Shown piece by piece: positions 32,291-40,146 of a DNA stretch of 64,000 nucleotides; the first letter of the stretch is position 1; each line of letters opens with the position of its first letter. The notes under the pieces are model-generated. The model had not been told where the DNA came from and searched no databases. It saw nothing but the letters and a program-made list of their open reading frames with translations. Location of the stretch: the NCBI RefSeq assembly GCF_000807925.1, contig NZ_JRVC01000003.1:62001-126000 (forward strand), written 5' to 3'. The position numbers and the translations under genes were made by a program. This stretch comes from Novosphingobium subterraneum. Its GTDB lineage: Bacteria; Pseudomonadota; Alphaproteobacteria; Sphingomonadales; Sphingomonadaceae.

Positions 32291-32324
32291 GAAGGGCTAT
32301 TAGTGTCTGGACCGGATTTACGAA

Positions 32325-32382
32325 AGCCGTAATTCCTGACGCGGCACCGGCCGGTGCCGCTGCCGGAACGCGAGTTACGGCT
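32325..32382. promoter_or_regulatory. Nested 58-bp palindrome between crcB and rpsU
   Basis: Outer arms AGCCGTAA (32325-32332) and TTACGGCT (32375-32382) are perfect inverted repeats. Inside them is a perfect 20-bp palindrome at 32341-32360, two 10-bp arms starting GCGGCACCGG with no loop. It lies 34 bp upstream of the crcB start and 167 bp before rpsU. It may be an operator, a cruciform or a bidirectional transcription stop. Confidence 0.6.
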
Positions 32383-32548
32383 CAGCCATAAAACGCACGA
32401 CTTTGCTTGCCTTTGTGGGGCGTTTTGACTAATGGCGCTCCCGTTCGGGCCGGTCCTGTACGGATTCGGCTTGCTTTGTGTTTCCAGATTCAAGGTGACT
32501 CCCGCCGGTTTCGCGGGCTCTCGCCGTCAGATTGAGGTGTAGCGGTTT

Positions 32549-32755
32549 ATGCAGATTCTCGTTCGCGATAACAACGTCGACCAGGCTCTTCGTGCACTCA
32601 AGAAGAAGCTGCAGCGTGAAGGCGTGTATCGCGAAATGAAGCTGCGTCGTCACTTCGAGAAGCCCTCGGAAAAGCGCGCTCGCGAGAAGGCTGCCGCGGT
32701 TCGCCGCGCCCGCAAGCTCGAGCGCAAGCGCCAGGAGCGTGACGGCGTCAAGTAA
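32549..32755 (+). CDS. rpsU: 30S ribosomal protein S21
   Basis: 68 residues, the usual length. It starts [22 protein letters not shown] and has [20 protein letters not shown] with a very basic C-terminus. It binds the small subunit near the 3' end of 16S rRNA and takes part in initiation. A strong terminator follows 63 bp downstream, so it is probably monocistronic. Confidence 0.98.
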   Translation: MQILVRDNNVDQALRALKKKLQREGVYREMKLRRHFEKPSEKRAREKAAAVRRARKLERKRQERDGVK

Positions 32756-32817
32756 GACGGATCGGGGCGGAAACGCTCCATCTGGCTACTTGCCGTAAGC
32801 GCCCTGATGGGCCAAGA

Positions 32818-32843
32818 GGGCGCCGCACTCCGGCGCCCTTTTT
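32818..32843 (+). terminator. Rho-independent terminator after rpsU
   Basis: The stem GGGCGCCG/CGGCGCCC (8 bp perfect, loop CACTC) is followed by TTTTT. This is a classical intrinsic terminator. Confidence 0.92.
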
Positions 32844-32912
32844 CGTGGGCTTCGGTCAGGTCATTCGAATCATCCGGCGCGATTCGGGCGAATCGCGCTC
32901 CAGGGGGAAAGC

Positions 32913-33482
32913 ATGTCGGAAATCACCCGCGTTCCGCTCCAGCCCGTTGCCAAGGGCTCCGTCGGCAAGATCTGGCTCGGCGTCATTGCCGCAGTCCTGC
33001 TCGGTTCGGGCGTGGCCTATGCCACCCGCTATCAGGGCATCGAGATCGAGACGGTCAAGGCCGGCACCGGCGCTTCGCCGACTAAGGCTGATGTCGCGCT
33101 GATCAATTATGTCGGGCGTCTCGCCAGCGGCAAGGAATTCGACCGGGGCCAGAACGCGGTCCTCCCGCTCGAGACCGTGATCCCTGGCTTCTCCGAGGGC
33201 CTTTCGAAGATGCAGAAGGGCGGCAAGTACGTCCTCGAGATCCCGTCCGAGAAGGCCTATGGCGCCGAGGAAAAGCGCAATCCGCAGACCGGCGAAGTGG
33301 TGATCCCCGCCAATTCCGACCTCGTCTTCGAGATCGAACTGCTCGATTTCCGCAGCGCTGCCGAAATCCAGCAGCAGCGCATGATGCTCGAACAGATGCA
33401 GCGCATGCAGGGCGGGGCCGGTGGTGCAGAAGGCGGCGCTCCTGGTGGCGTGCCGATGCCCGAAGGCGCTCCGCAACCCTGA
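32913..33482 (+). CDS. Membrane-anchored FKBP-type peptidyl-prolyl isomerase
   Basis: 189 residues. The single N-terminal membrane anchor is at about 19-36. The FKBP domain follows (ADVALINYVGRLASGKEFDRGQN; VIPGFSEGLSKMQKGGKYVLEIPSEKAYG; ELLDF). The C-terminal tail is rich in Gln, Met, Gly and Pro. It catalyses prolyl isomerisation in protein folding, on the periplasmic side if the anchor is a signal anchor. A strong terminator separates it from gatC. Confidence 0.95.
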   Translation: MSEITRVPLQPVAKGSVGKIWLGVIAAVLLGSGVAYATRYQGIEIETVKAGTGASPTKADVALINYVGRLASGKEFDRGQNAVLPLETVIPGFSEGLSKMQKGGKYVLEIPSEKAYGAEEKRNPQTGEVVIPANSDLVFEIELLDFRSAAEIQQQRMMLEQMQRMQGGAGGAEGGAPGGVPMPEGAPQP

Positions 33483-33523
33483 TCCTGGCCGGGCGCCCTT
33501 ATGGGGCGGCCTCGGCTTGAAGC

Positions 33524-33562
33524 ACGCCGTGCGCTCTGGTAGCGCGCGGCGTTCCTTTTTTC
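33524..33562 (+). terminator. Rho-independent terminator after the FKBP gene
   Basis: Left arm ACGCCGTGCGCT and right arm AGCGCGCGGCGT pair over 12 positions with one G-T type mismatch, loop CTGGT, followed by TCCTTTTTTCTTTCC. It lies 41 bp after the stop and 22 bp before gatC. Confidence 0.9.
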
Positions 33563-33583
33563 TTTCCGATAAGAGTATCCGCC

Positions 33584-33886
33584 ATGTCCGTAGATACCGC
33601 CACGGTGGCGAAGATCGCCTCGCTGGCCCGCATCAAGGTCACCGAGGCCGAGCTTGACGCGATGGTCCCCGAACTCAACGGCATCCTCGCCTGGGTCGAA
33701 CAGCTCGGCGAAGTCGACGTGACCGGGATCGAGCCGATGACCGCCGTCATCCCCAACCACCAGCGCCTGCGCGATGACGTGGTCAACGCCGATCCGCTGA
33801 CCGGCGGCGATATCCGCGATGCGGTGCTGGCCAATGCGCCCGCGCCCGAACATGGCTTCTTCGGCGTGCCCAAGGTGATCGAATAA
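33584..33886 (+). CDS. gatC: Asp-tRNA(Asn)/Glu-tRNA(Gln) amidotransferase subunit C
   Basis: 100 residues, normal for GatC. It starts [21 protein letters not shown], has [22 protein letters not shown] and ends FFGVPKVIE. It stabilises the GatA-GatB complex. The TAATG overlap couples it to gatA. Confidence 0.97.
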   Translation: MSVDTATVAKIASLARIKVTEAELDAMVPELNGILAWVEQLGEVDVTGIEPMTAVIPNHQRLRDDVVNADPLTGGDIRDAVLANAPAPEHGFFGVPKVIE

Positions 33887-35370
33887 TGACTGACCTGACC
33901 AACCTCGGCATTGCCGCCATCCGCGATGGCGTGGCCAAGGGCGAGTTTACCGCCACCGAAGTCGCCACCGCGTTCAACGCGGCGGTAGAGGCAGCACAGC
34001 CCGCCCTGAACGCCTTCATCGTCACCACGCCCGAAAAGGCGCTGGAAGCCGCTGCAAAGGTCGATGCAGACCGTTCGGCGGGCAAGGCACTGGGCAAGAT
34101 GGCTGGCGTGCCGATCGGCATGAAGGACCTGTTTGCCACCAAGGGCACGCAGACCACCGCCGCCTCGAAGATCCTCGAAGGCTTCAAGCCCGAGTATGAG
34201 TCGACCGTTTCGCAGAAGCTGTGGGACGCGGGCGCGGGCATGCTCGGCAAGCTCAACCTCGATCAGTTCGCGATGGGCTCCTCGAACGAGACCAGCGCTT
34301 TCGGCAACGTGATCTCGCCCTGGCGCCGTCCGGGTGACACGGCGCCGCTGGCCCCCGGCGGCTCGTCGGGTGGTTCGTCATCTGCCGTCGCCGCGCGCAT
34401 CGCCCCTGCCGCCACCGGCACCGACACCGGCGGCTCGATCCGCCAGCCTGCCGCCTTTACCGGCATTTCCGGCATCAAGCCGACCTATGGCCGCTGCTCG
34501 CGCTGGGGCGTCGTCGCCTTTGCCTCCTCGCTCGATCAGGCAGGCGCGATGGCCCACGACGTGACCGACTGCGCGATCATGCTCGAAGCCATGGCCGGAT
34601 TCGATCCCAAGGATTCGACCAGCCTCAACCTGCCGGTGCCCGAATGGACCGAAGGCCTCAACGCCGACATGCGGGGCAAGAGGGTCGGTATCCCGCGCGA
34701 ATACCGCCTTGATGGCATGGACCCGGACGTGGCCAGGTCGTGGGACGACGGCATCGCCTGGCTGAAGGACGCGGGCGCCGAGATCGTCGAAATCTCGCTG
34801 CCGCACACGAAGTACGCGCTGCCGACCTATTACATCATCGCTCCTGCCGAAGCTTCGTCGAACCTCGCCCGCTATGATGGCGTGCGCTACGGCCTGCGCG
34901 ATCTGCCCGACGGTGCCGGCCTGCAGGACATGTACGCTGCCACCCGCGCTGCCGGCTTCGGCCCGGAAGTGAAGCGCCGCATCATGATCGGCACCTATGT
35001 GCTTTCGGCCGGCTTCTACGACGCCTACTACACGCAGGCGCAGAAGGTCCGCACCCTGATCTCGCGGGACTTCACCAACGCGTTCATGGACGTAGACGTG
35101 ATTCTCGTCCCGACCGCGCCGTCCTCGGCCTTTGCGCTGGGAGAAAAGAGCGCCGATCCGCTGGAGATGTACCTGAACGACGTGTTCTCGGTGCCCGCCA
35201 GCCTTGCCGGCCTTCCGGCGATGTCGGTGCCCGCCGGGCTTGACCGCAACGGCTTGCCGCTCGGTCTTCAGGTCATCGGCAAGGCGTTCGACGAGCAGGG
35301 CGTGCTCAACGCCAGCCTTGCCATCGAACAGCGCGCGCAGTTCACCGCACGACCGGAGAAGTGGTGGTAA
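33886..35370 (+). CDS. gatA: Aspartyl/glutamyl-tRNA amidotransferase subunit A
   Basis: 494 residues, amidase-signature enzyme. The catalytic Ser-cisSer-Lys triad maps to Lys80 (GMKDLF), Ser160 in PGGSSGGSS and Ser184 in [12 protein letters not shown]. It releases ammonia from glutamine, which is channelled to GatB to amidate mischarged tRNA. The 3' end overlaps the acyltransferase start by 10 bp. Confidence 0.98.
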   Translation: MTDLTNLGIAAIRDGVAKGEFTATEVATAFNAAVEAAQPALNAFIVTTPEKALEAAAKVDADRSAGKALGKMAGVPIGMKDLFATKGTQTTAASKILEGFKPEYESTVSQKLWDAGAGMLGKLNLDQFAMGSSNETSAFGNVISPWRRPGDTAPLAPGGSSGGSSSAVAARIAPAATGTDTGGSIRQPAAFTGISGIKPTYGRCSRWGVVAFASSLDQAGAMAHDVTDCAIMLEAMAGFDPKDSTSLNLPVPEWTEGLNADMRGKRVGIPREYRLDGMDPDVARSWDDGIAWLKDAGAEIVEISLPHTKYALPTYYIIAPAEASSNLARYDGVRYGLRDLPDGAGLQDMYAATRAAGFGPEVKRRIMIGTYVLSAGFYDAYYTQAQKVRTLISRDFTNAFMDVDVILVPTAPSSAFALGEKSADPLEMYLNDVFSVPASLAGLPAMSVPAGLDRNGLPLGLQVIGKAFDEQGVLNASLAIEQRAQFTARPEKWW

Positions 35371-36515
35371 GCCAGTCGACCGACGGGAGCAGCGCAGCCA
35401 AGCCCTTGCGCTATCCCGTCCTCGATGCCTTGCGCGGTCTTGCGGCGCTGGGGGTGGTGTTTCACCATATCCCCGCCGTGGCTGGCATTTCCGCTGCGGG
35501 GTTCGATGCGAACTTCGGCCGCATGGTCGACCTGTTCTTCGTGCTGTCGGGCTTCGTCATCGCCGCGTCCTATGGCGCGAAGCTCTCGGCAGGCTTTTCG
35601 TTCTCCCGCTTCATCTGGCTGCGCTGGGGCCGCGTGTGGCCGCTGCATGCGGCGATGCTCACCGTTTTCGCGCTGTCGATGCTGGCGCTGGGGCTGATGC
35701 GGCCGGAGTTGCGCACCCATGGCCTGATGGCGGGGGCGGGCGATCCGGCCGACCTGCCGATTGCCTACCTGCTGCTGCAGGGCGTGGTGCCTTCGCTGGG
35801 TGTCATCTGGAACCACCCAAGCTGGTCGGTATCGGTGGAGATGTTGCTTTACCTGCTTGCGGCCGCAGGCTGGCGCGCGGGCGGACAGCGCATCTGGATG
35901 GCGTGGCTGGCGCTTGCCGTGGCCGTGCTGACATACGTTGCGCTTGGCGGACCGTTCTACGGCCTGGCGTCCAACATCGGGCGCGGCATTGCCGGGTTCG
36001 GCCTGGGCCTCGCTCTCCATCGCGCTTACCAACGCTCCACGCCGCCGACGCTGCCGGTCTCCCTGGCGACCGTGCTGGAAGGCGCGGCGCTCCTCGCTCT
36101 TGGCGCGGCGCTGTGGGGCAGCGGTAGTCTCATCGCCTTCGATCTTGCCGCCACTGCGCTGGTGGCCTTGGCTGCACTCCAGCGCGGGCTCATCTCGCGC
36201 CTGCTGTGCGCAGCGCCATTCCAGTGGCTCGGCGCGATGTCCTATGCGCTCTACATGGTCCACGTCTTCGTGATCGGCCGCGTGTTCGATCTGCTGGCCG
36301 TGCTCCAGCCGCGCCTGGGGCTGATGATTGCCGATTCCACCATTGGCGGGGCAGACGCCCTGACCGGCCCGGCTTGGCAGGCTGACGGCATGAAACTTCT
36401 CATCATGGCGCTGTGCCTGATCGTCGCCGTGCCTTTTGCCAGGCTGATCGAGCAACCGGCGCGCAGCTGGTCGCGCCGCGTGGCCGGGCGACCGGTGCCC
36501 AGGCCGGCGATTTGA
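35361..36515 (+). CDS. Acyltransferase 3 family membrane protein inserted in the gat operon
   Basis: 384 residues with about ten transmembrane helices. The N-terminal [16 protein letters not shown] carries the conserved Arg and His of the OafA/acyltransferase 3 family. [13 protein letters not shown] and [13 protein letters not shown] are further family blocks. Such proteins O-acylate lipopolysaccharide, exopolysaccharide or peptidoglycan sugars. The GTG start at 35361 lies inside the end of gatA with GGAGA upstream, so it is translationally coupled. Position between gatA and gatB is unusual. No functional link to tRNA amidation is known. Confidence 0.92.
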   Translation: MVVSQSTDGSSAAKPLRYPVLDALRGLAALGVVFHHIPAVAGISAAGFDANFGRMVDLFFVLSGFVIAASYGAKLSAGFSFSRFIWLRWGRVWPLHAAMLTVFALSMLALGLMRPELRTHGLMAGAGDPADLPIAYLLLQGVVPSLGVIWNHPSWSVSVEMLLYLLAAAGWRAGGQRIWMAWLALAVAVLTYVALGGPFYGLASNIGRGIAGFGLGLALHRAYQRSTPPTLPVSLATVLEGAALLALGAALWGSGSLIAFDLAATALVALAALQRGLISRLLCAAPFQWLGAMSYALYMVHVFVIGRVFDLLAVLQPRLGLMIADSTIGGADALTGPAWQADGMKLLIMALCLIVAVPFARLIEQPARSWSRRVAGRPVPRPAI

Positions 36516-36555
36516 CCCCTTTCCAACCCATCCCTCACACCTTATCGGGCGGATC

Positions 36556-38049
36556 ATGAGCGAATATCGTATCCAGGGCGCAACCGGCGAATGGGAGGTC
36601 GTGATCGGCCTCGAAGTCCACGCGCAGGTCACTTCGAATGCCAAGCTGTTTTCCGGCGCGGCCACCGCGTTCGGGTCTGAGCCGAATACGCAGGTCAGCC
36701 TGGTCGACGCGGCGATGCCCGGCATGCTGCCCGTGCCGAACATGGAGTGCATCCGCCAGGCGGTGCGCACCGGCATGGCCATCAACGCGCAGATCAACAA
36801 GTGGTCGCGGTTCGATCGCAAGAACTACTTCTACGCCGATCTTCCGCAGGGCTACCAGATCAGCCAGCTCTACCATCCGATCGTGGGTGAGGGCTCGATC
36901 GAGATCCAGCTTGACGACAAGAACCCGGAATCGACCAAGACCATCGGGATCGAGCGGATTCACGTGGAGCAGGACGCGGGCAAGCTGATGCACGATCAGC
37001 ACCCGACGATGTCCTATGTCGATCTCAACCGCTCCGGCGTCGCGCTGATGGAGATCGTCAGCCGCCCCGACATGCGCTCCCCGGCCGAGGCCGGAGCGTA
37101 TCTTTCGAAGCTGCGCACGATCCTGCGCTATGTCGGCTCGTGCGATGGCAACATGGACCAGGGTTCGATGCGCGCCGACGTCAACGTCTCGGTCCGCCGC
37201 CCCGGAGAACCCTTCGGCACCCGAACCGAAACCAAGAACGTCAACTCGGTCCGCTTCGTCATGGCCGTGGTCGAACAGGAGGCCAAGCGCCAGGTTGCCC
37301 TGATCGAGGATGGCGGCGCGGTGGTGCAGGAAACGCGCCTTTACGATCCTGACCGCAACGAGACCCGCTCGATGCGCTCCAAGGAAGACGCGCATGACTA
37401 TCGCTACTTCCCCGATCCCGATTTGCTGCCGCTCGAACTCGATGATGCCTTCCTCGAGGATTGCCGCGCGAGCCTGCCCGAACTGCCCGACGCCAAGCGC
37501 CACCGCTACGAGACCGCGCTGGGCCTCTCGGCCTACAATGCCGGCGTCCTGACGGCCGATGTCGAGACCGCGCGCTGGTTCGAAGTGCTGCTGTCCGAAA
37601 CCGCGGCAAAGGCGAAGAAGAGCGAAGCCGATGTCGCCAAGCAGGCGGCCAACTGGCTGATCTCCGAACTGTTCGGCGCATTGAACAAGCTCGGCAAGGG
37701 CCTCGACAATTCGCCGATCAGCCCGGCAGCAGGGGCCGAACTGCTCGCCCTGATCGCCGACGGCACGATTTCGGGCTCCATCGCCAAGCAGGTGCTGGAA
37801 AAGATGCTGGAAAGCGGCGACGGCGCTGCCGCCATCGTCGAGCGCGAAGGCCTCAAGCAGACCTCGGACACCGGCGCCATCGAAGCCGCGATCGACGGCA
37901 TCCTTGCAGCCAACGCCGACAAGGTCGAACAGTACAAGGCGGGCAAGGAAGCCCTGTTCGGCTTCTTCGTCGGCCAGACGATGAAGGCGATGCAGGGCAA
38001 GGCCAACCCCGGCGTCGTCAACGAACTGCTGAAGAAGAAGCTGGCCTGA
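36556..38049 (+). CDS. gatB: Aspartyl/glutamyl-tRNA amidotransferase subunit B
   Basis: 497 residues. It has the GatB cradle domain with [25 protein letters not shown], the AGKLMHD-type loop and [14 protein letters not shown]. The C-terminal helical and YqeY-like domains end at [13 protein letters not shown]. It phosphorylates and amidates Glu-tRNA(Gln) or Asp-tRNA(Asn). It is separated from gatA by the acyltransferase gene, with 40 bp between them. Confidence 0.98.
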   Translation: MSEYRIQGATGEWEVVIGLEVHAQVTSNAKLFSGAATAFGSEPNTQVSLVDAAMPGMLPVPNMECIRQAVRTGMAINAQINKWSRFDRKNYFYADLPQGYQISQLYHPIVGEGSIEIQLDDKNPESTKTIGIERIHVEQDAGKLMHDQHPTMSYVDLNRSGVALMEIVSRPDMRSPAEAGAYLSKLRTILRYVGSCDGNMDQGSMRADVNVSVRRPGEPFGTRTETKNVNSVRFVMAVVEQEAKRQVALIEDGGAVVQETRLYDPDRNETRSMRSKEDAHDYRYFPDPDLLPLELDDAFLEDCRASLPELPDAKRHRYETALGLSAYNAGVLTADVETARWFEVLLSETAAKAKKSEADVAKQAANWLISELFGALNKLGKGLDNSPISPAAGAELLALIADGTISGSIAKQVLEKMLESGDGAAAIVEREGLKQTSDTGAIEAAIDGILAANADKVEQYKAGKEALFGFFVGQTMKAMQGKANPGVVNELLKKKLA

Positions 38050-38059
38050 TCGGGCAAGC

Positions 38060-38090
38060 TGCAGGGCGGGTTCAGTGCCCCCGCCCTGCA
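38060..38090. terminator. Bidirectional hairpin after gatB
   Basis: TGCAGGGCGGG and CCCGCCCTGCA are perfect 11-bp arms with a 9-nt loop, placed between the convergent gatB and the hypothetical gene at 38,100. There is no clear T-run on either side, so termination may be weak or factor-assisted. Confidence 0.65.
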
Positions 38091-38099
38091 CACCATAAC

Positions 38100-38930
38100 T
38101 CAGATCGAAAAGTCGAAGATCCGGGCGGTCATCGCGCCACCAGCGCCACCGCCTGATAGAGAGTACATGAAGCCGTACTCGCCCTTTGGTAGATCGCTCG
38201 TTGGCTGGACCAGAAAAACGCCGGGACGGACGAGCTTGTAGTCAAAGCCAAGGCGATCCTTGTCCATGACGCCGGTTTTTGCTCCGCCGATGTTCAGGCT
38301 TCCGACACGGGCTTCCCGGCGATCCTTCTTCGGCGTGAGTTGAACCAGCGTGAACTCGCTGGGGGAAGTAACAGTCGCCGCAGTTCCTGACGCCCAAGTT
38401 GCGTTGGTCGCAGCAACCGAAGGATTGGACTCGTCAAAGAAAAAGTAAAAGCTCGGTCGCCCTTCGGAAGCGTGAGTTCGCGCAGTAGGGTTCTGAATGG
38501 ATGCTTTGACGCTCATTGATGCAATGCCGCCAGTCAAAGCGTAGCCGAGGATGCCGCCGGTCTTAGCCTGATTCGTGACTACGGGATCGATGCGAAGCAT
38601 CTTGTTTGCTGAGCTGTCCATCAGGTAGACGCCTGCTGGATGAGGCACTGAAGGGTCCGGAGAATCCAAGGAAAGTTTTACTTCTGCGGGCTTCTTTTGC
38701 GCCAAAAGGGCCGCGATGACCGGCCCGGTTACACCCTTGGCTTTAAGGTCAAGCATCTGATCGACACTGAGGTCCAGATGCGTATCGGTACTGTTGATCT
38801 TCGCTACGATCGCTTCGTCGCCAATCCCGGTTTTGGTCAGCATGACGATATCGTCGATTGAAAGCGTTTGCGCCATTGCGGGGCTGGCAATCACGAATGC
38901 CAGAATCATGGCTAAAGTTAGTCTGTTCAA
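38100..38930 (-). CDS. Exported protein of unknown function
   Basis: 276 residues if started at TTG 38930, which gives a good Sec signal peptide (MNRLTLAMILAFVIASPAMA) with CAGGGAG upstream; the first ATG at 38909 would lack the basic residues. The mature part opens with a short helical segment (SIDDIVMLTKTGIGDEAIVAKI). A probable beta-rich domain follows, ending MTARIFDFSI. No family was recognised. GC content here is lower than in the flanking gat genes, suggesting an accessory gene. It is divergent from the 39,081 gene. Confidence 0.72.
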   Translation of the reverse strand: MNRLTLAMILAFVIASPAMAQTLSIDDIVMLTKTGIGDEAIVAKINSTDTHLDLSVDQMLDLKAKGVTGPVIAALLAQKKPAEVKLSLDSPDPSVPHPAGVYLMDSSANKMLRIDPVVTNQAKTGGILGYALTGGIASMSVKASIQNPTARTHASEGRPSFYFFFDESNPSVAATNATWASGTAATVTSPSEFTLVQLTPKKDRREARVGSLNIGGAKTGVMDKDRLGFDYKLVRPGVFLVQPTSDLPKGEYGFMYSLSGGGAGGAMTARIFDFSI

Positions 38931-39080
38931 GATAGGGCTCCCTGTTGCTCGCCCCGCGATTGAGCAGTGGTCAGCAACGTCCGAAAGCAACCGCGCCAAA
39001 ACGGCGGTATCCCCCATACATTACGAACAAATGCTACGTTAAACCCCGGAGCTAGCCGTTTTTAACAGCTGAGGCATGTC

Positions 39081-39656
39081 ATGACTATTCCGGAAGTCAG
39101 CGGTCAAGCTGCAAACTCGAATTGCACACTAAGAATTGCATCAGTGCCCATGCTGGTAACCTGTGCGATGCTCTCATGGCCTATCGGAGCTGTGCCAGCC
39201 CAGCAGCCGCGATTTACAGCAGATTTGCAATTGAAGCGTAGTGTGGGGCGGCTTCGCGCAGGTCAGTTCTGCTTGCCAAAGGGGAGTATTAGCGGGGCTG
39301 ATTTCATTTCGGACACACCTCAGTTCGATCTTCTGATGCGGCAAACTCTGGATGCACAGCCTCCAACTGATCAAATTTTGCTTGGCAGCGGCTCAGCTCC
39401 AAAGATCGAAGTTCACTTCAAGTCAGCCGAAGTGAAGCTATGCGCGAAATCGTGGGGCATGTTCGGCATGGGCGATACGAAATCGCTCAGCGGGAAAGCA
39501 GCTTTCACGTTCACCTGGAAGAAGGACGGTCAAAAGGCCTTGGCTGTCGAGACTATTGCGCTTGAAGTGAACGGAAAAGAACGCCTGACGGCCCCGGCAA
39601 TTTTGCGCAGGGCCGTCAATGTACTGTGCGGGCGAATAGCTGCATCTGGCCAATAA
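39081..39656 (+). CDS. Exported protein of unknown function, low GC
   Basis: 191 residues. GAGG lies 6 bp before ATG 39081. A hydrophobic segment (about 20-40, SVPMLVTCAMLSWPIGAVPAQQ) suggests a signal peptide with an extended N-terminus. The rest is predicted beta-rich (IEVHFKSAEVKLCAKSW; AAFTFTWKKDGQKALAVETIALEV). No family was recognised. The base composition and codon use are more AT-rich than most of the window, like the neighbour at 38,100, consistent with a shared acquired segment. Confidence 0.68.
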   Translation: MTIPEVSGQAANSNCTLRIASVPMLVTCAMLSWPIGAVPAQQPRFTADLQLKRSVGRLRAGQFCLPKGSISGADFISDTPQFDLLMRQTLDAQPPTDQILLGSGSAPKIEVHFKSAEVKLCAKSWGMFGMGDTKSLSGKAAFTFTWKKDGQKALAVETIALEVNGKERLTAPAILRRAVNVLCGRIAASGQ

Positions 39657-39695
39657 CTGGGCGAAGAATCGGCTAGCCCGCCAACGGCGCTCACC

Positions 39696-39992
39696 TCACC
39701 CCCGCGTCCCCTCCATCGGGAATGTCCCGAACATGCCTGCCGTGACCTTGCCGGTCAGGGTGTCGCCCTCGATCGTTGCGGTGCAATCCAGCGTCATCGG
39801 CATCGGCACGGTCATCTTCATTTGCCAGGTCAGCGTGTTGCCATCGACCTTGCCGTTCTCGACTTCCATCGAGCCCATCTGGCCGGCGTTGGTGCCGGTG
39901 AAGCTGTCGCCATCGACGTTGACGGTGAAGGTGCTGGTCTGGTCGCCCATCGGGGTGTGGGTCACGCAATTGTAGGTGCCGGCAACGGACAT
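39696..39992 (-). CDS. Small beta-rich conserved hypothetical protein
   Basis: 98 residues from ATG 39992 with a GGGAGAG site 5 bp upstream. The sequence alternates GDSFTGTNAGQMGSMEVENGKVDGNTLTWQ-type strands (about residues 28-58), rich in Gly, Thr and Met, as in a small lipocalin-like barrel. I recall close relatives in other sphingomonads without assigned function. It appears cytoplasmic, since no signal is seen. Confidence 0.75.
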   Translation of the reverse strand: MSVAGTYNCVTHTPMGDQTSTFTVNVDGDSFTGTNAGQMGSMEVENGKVDGNTLTWQMKMTVPMPMTLDCTATIEGDTLTGKVTAGMFGTFPMEGTRG

Positions 39993-40146
39993 TGATGCTC
40001 TCCCATTATGGTGTGCTGAGCGAAGTCTATCTACAAACGTGTCAATAGCAAGGCAGGCCTCGTGACGAAGCGTTGCCCCGGTTGGCGGCACGAAAAAAGG
40101 GGCGCGCTGGCCGCACGCCCCCCAATCCGATTCGAGATGCGAAAGC

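Noticed and set aside
32291..32548. Fluoride riboswitch before crcB
   Set aside because: The conserved pseudoknot pieces were looked for on the minus strand and not seen; only a palindrome is present.
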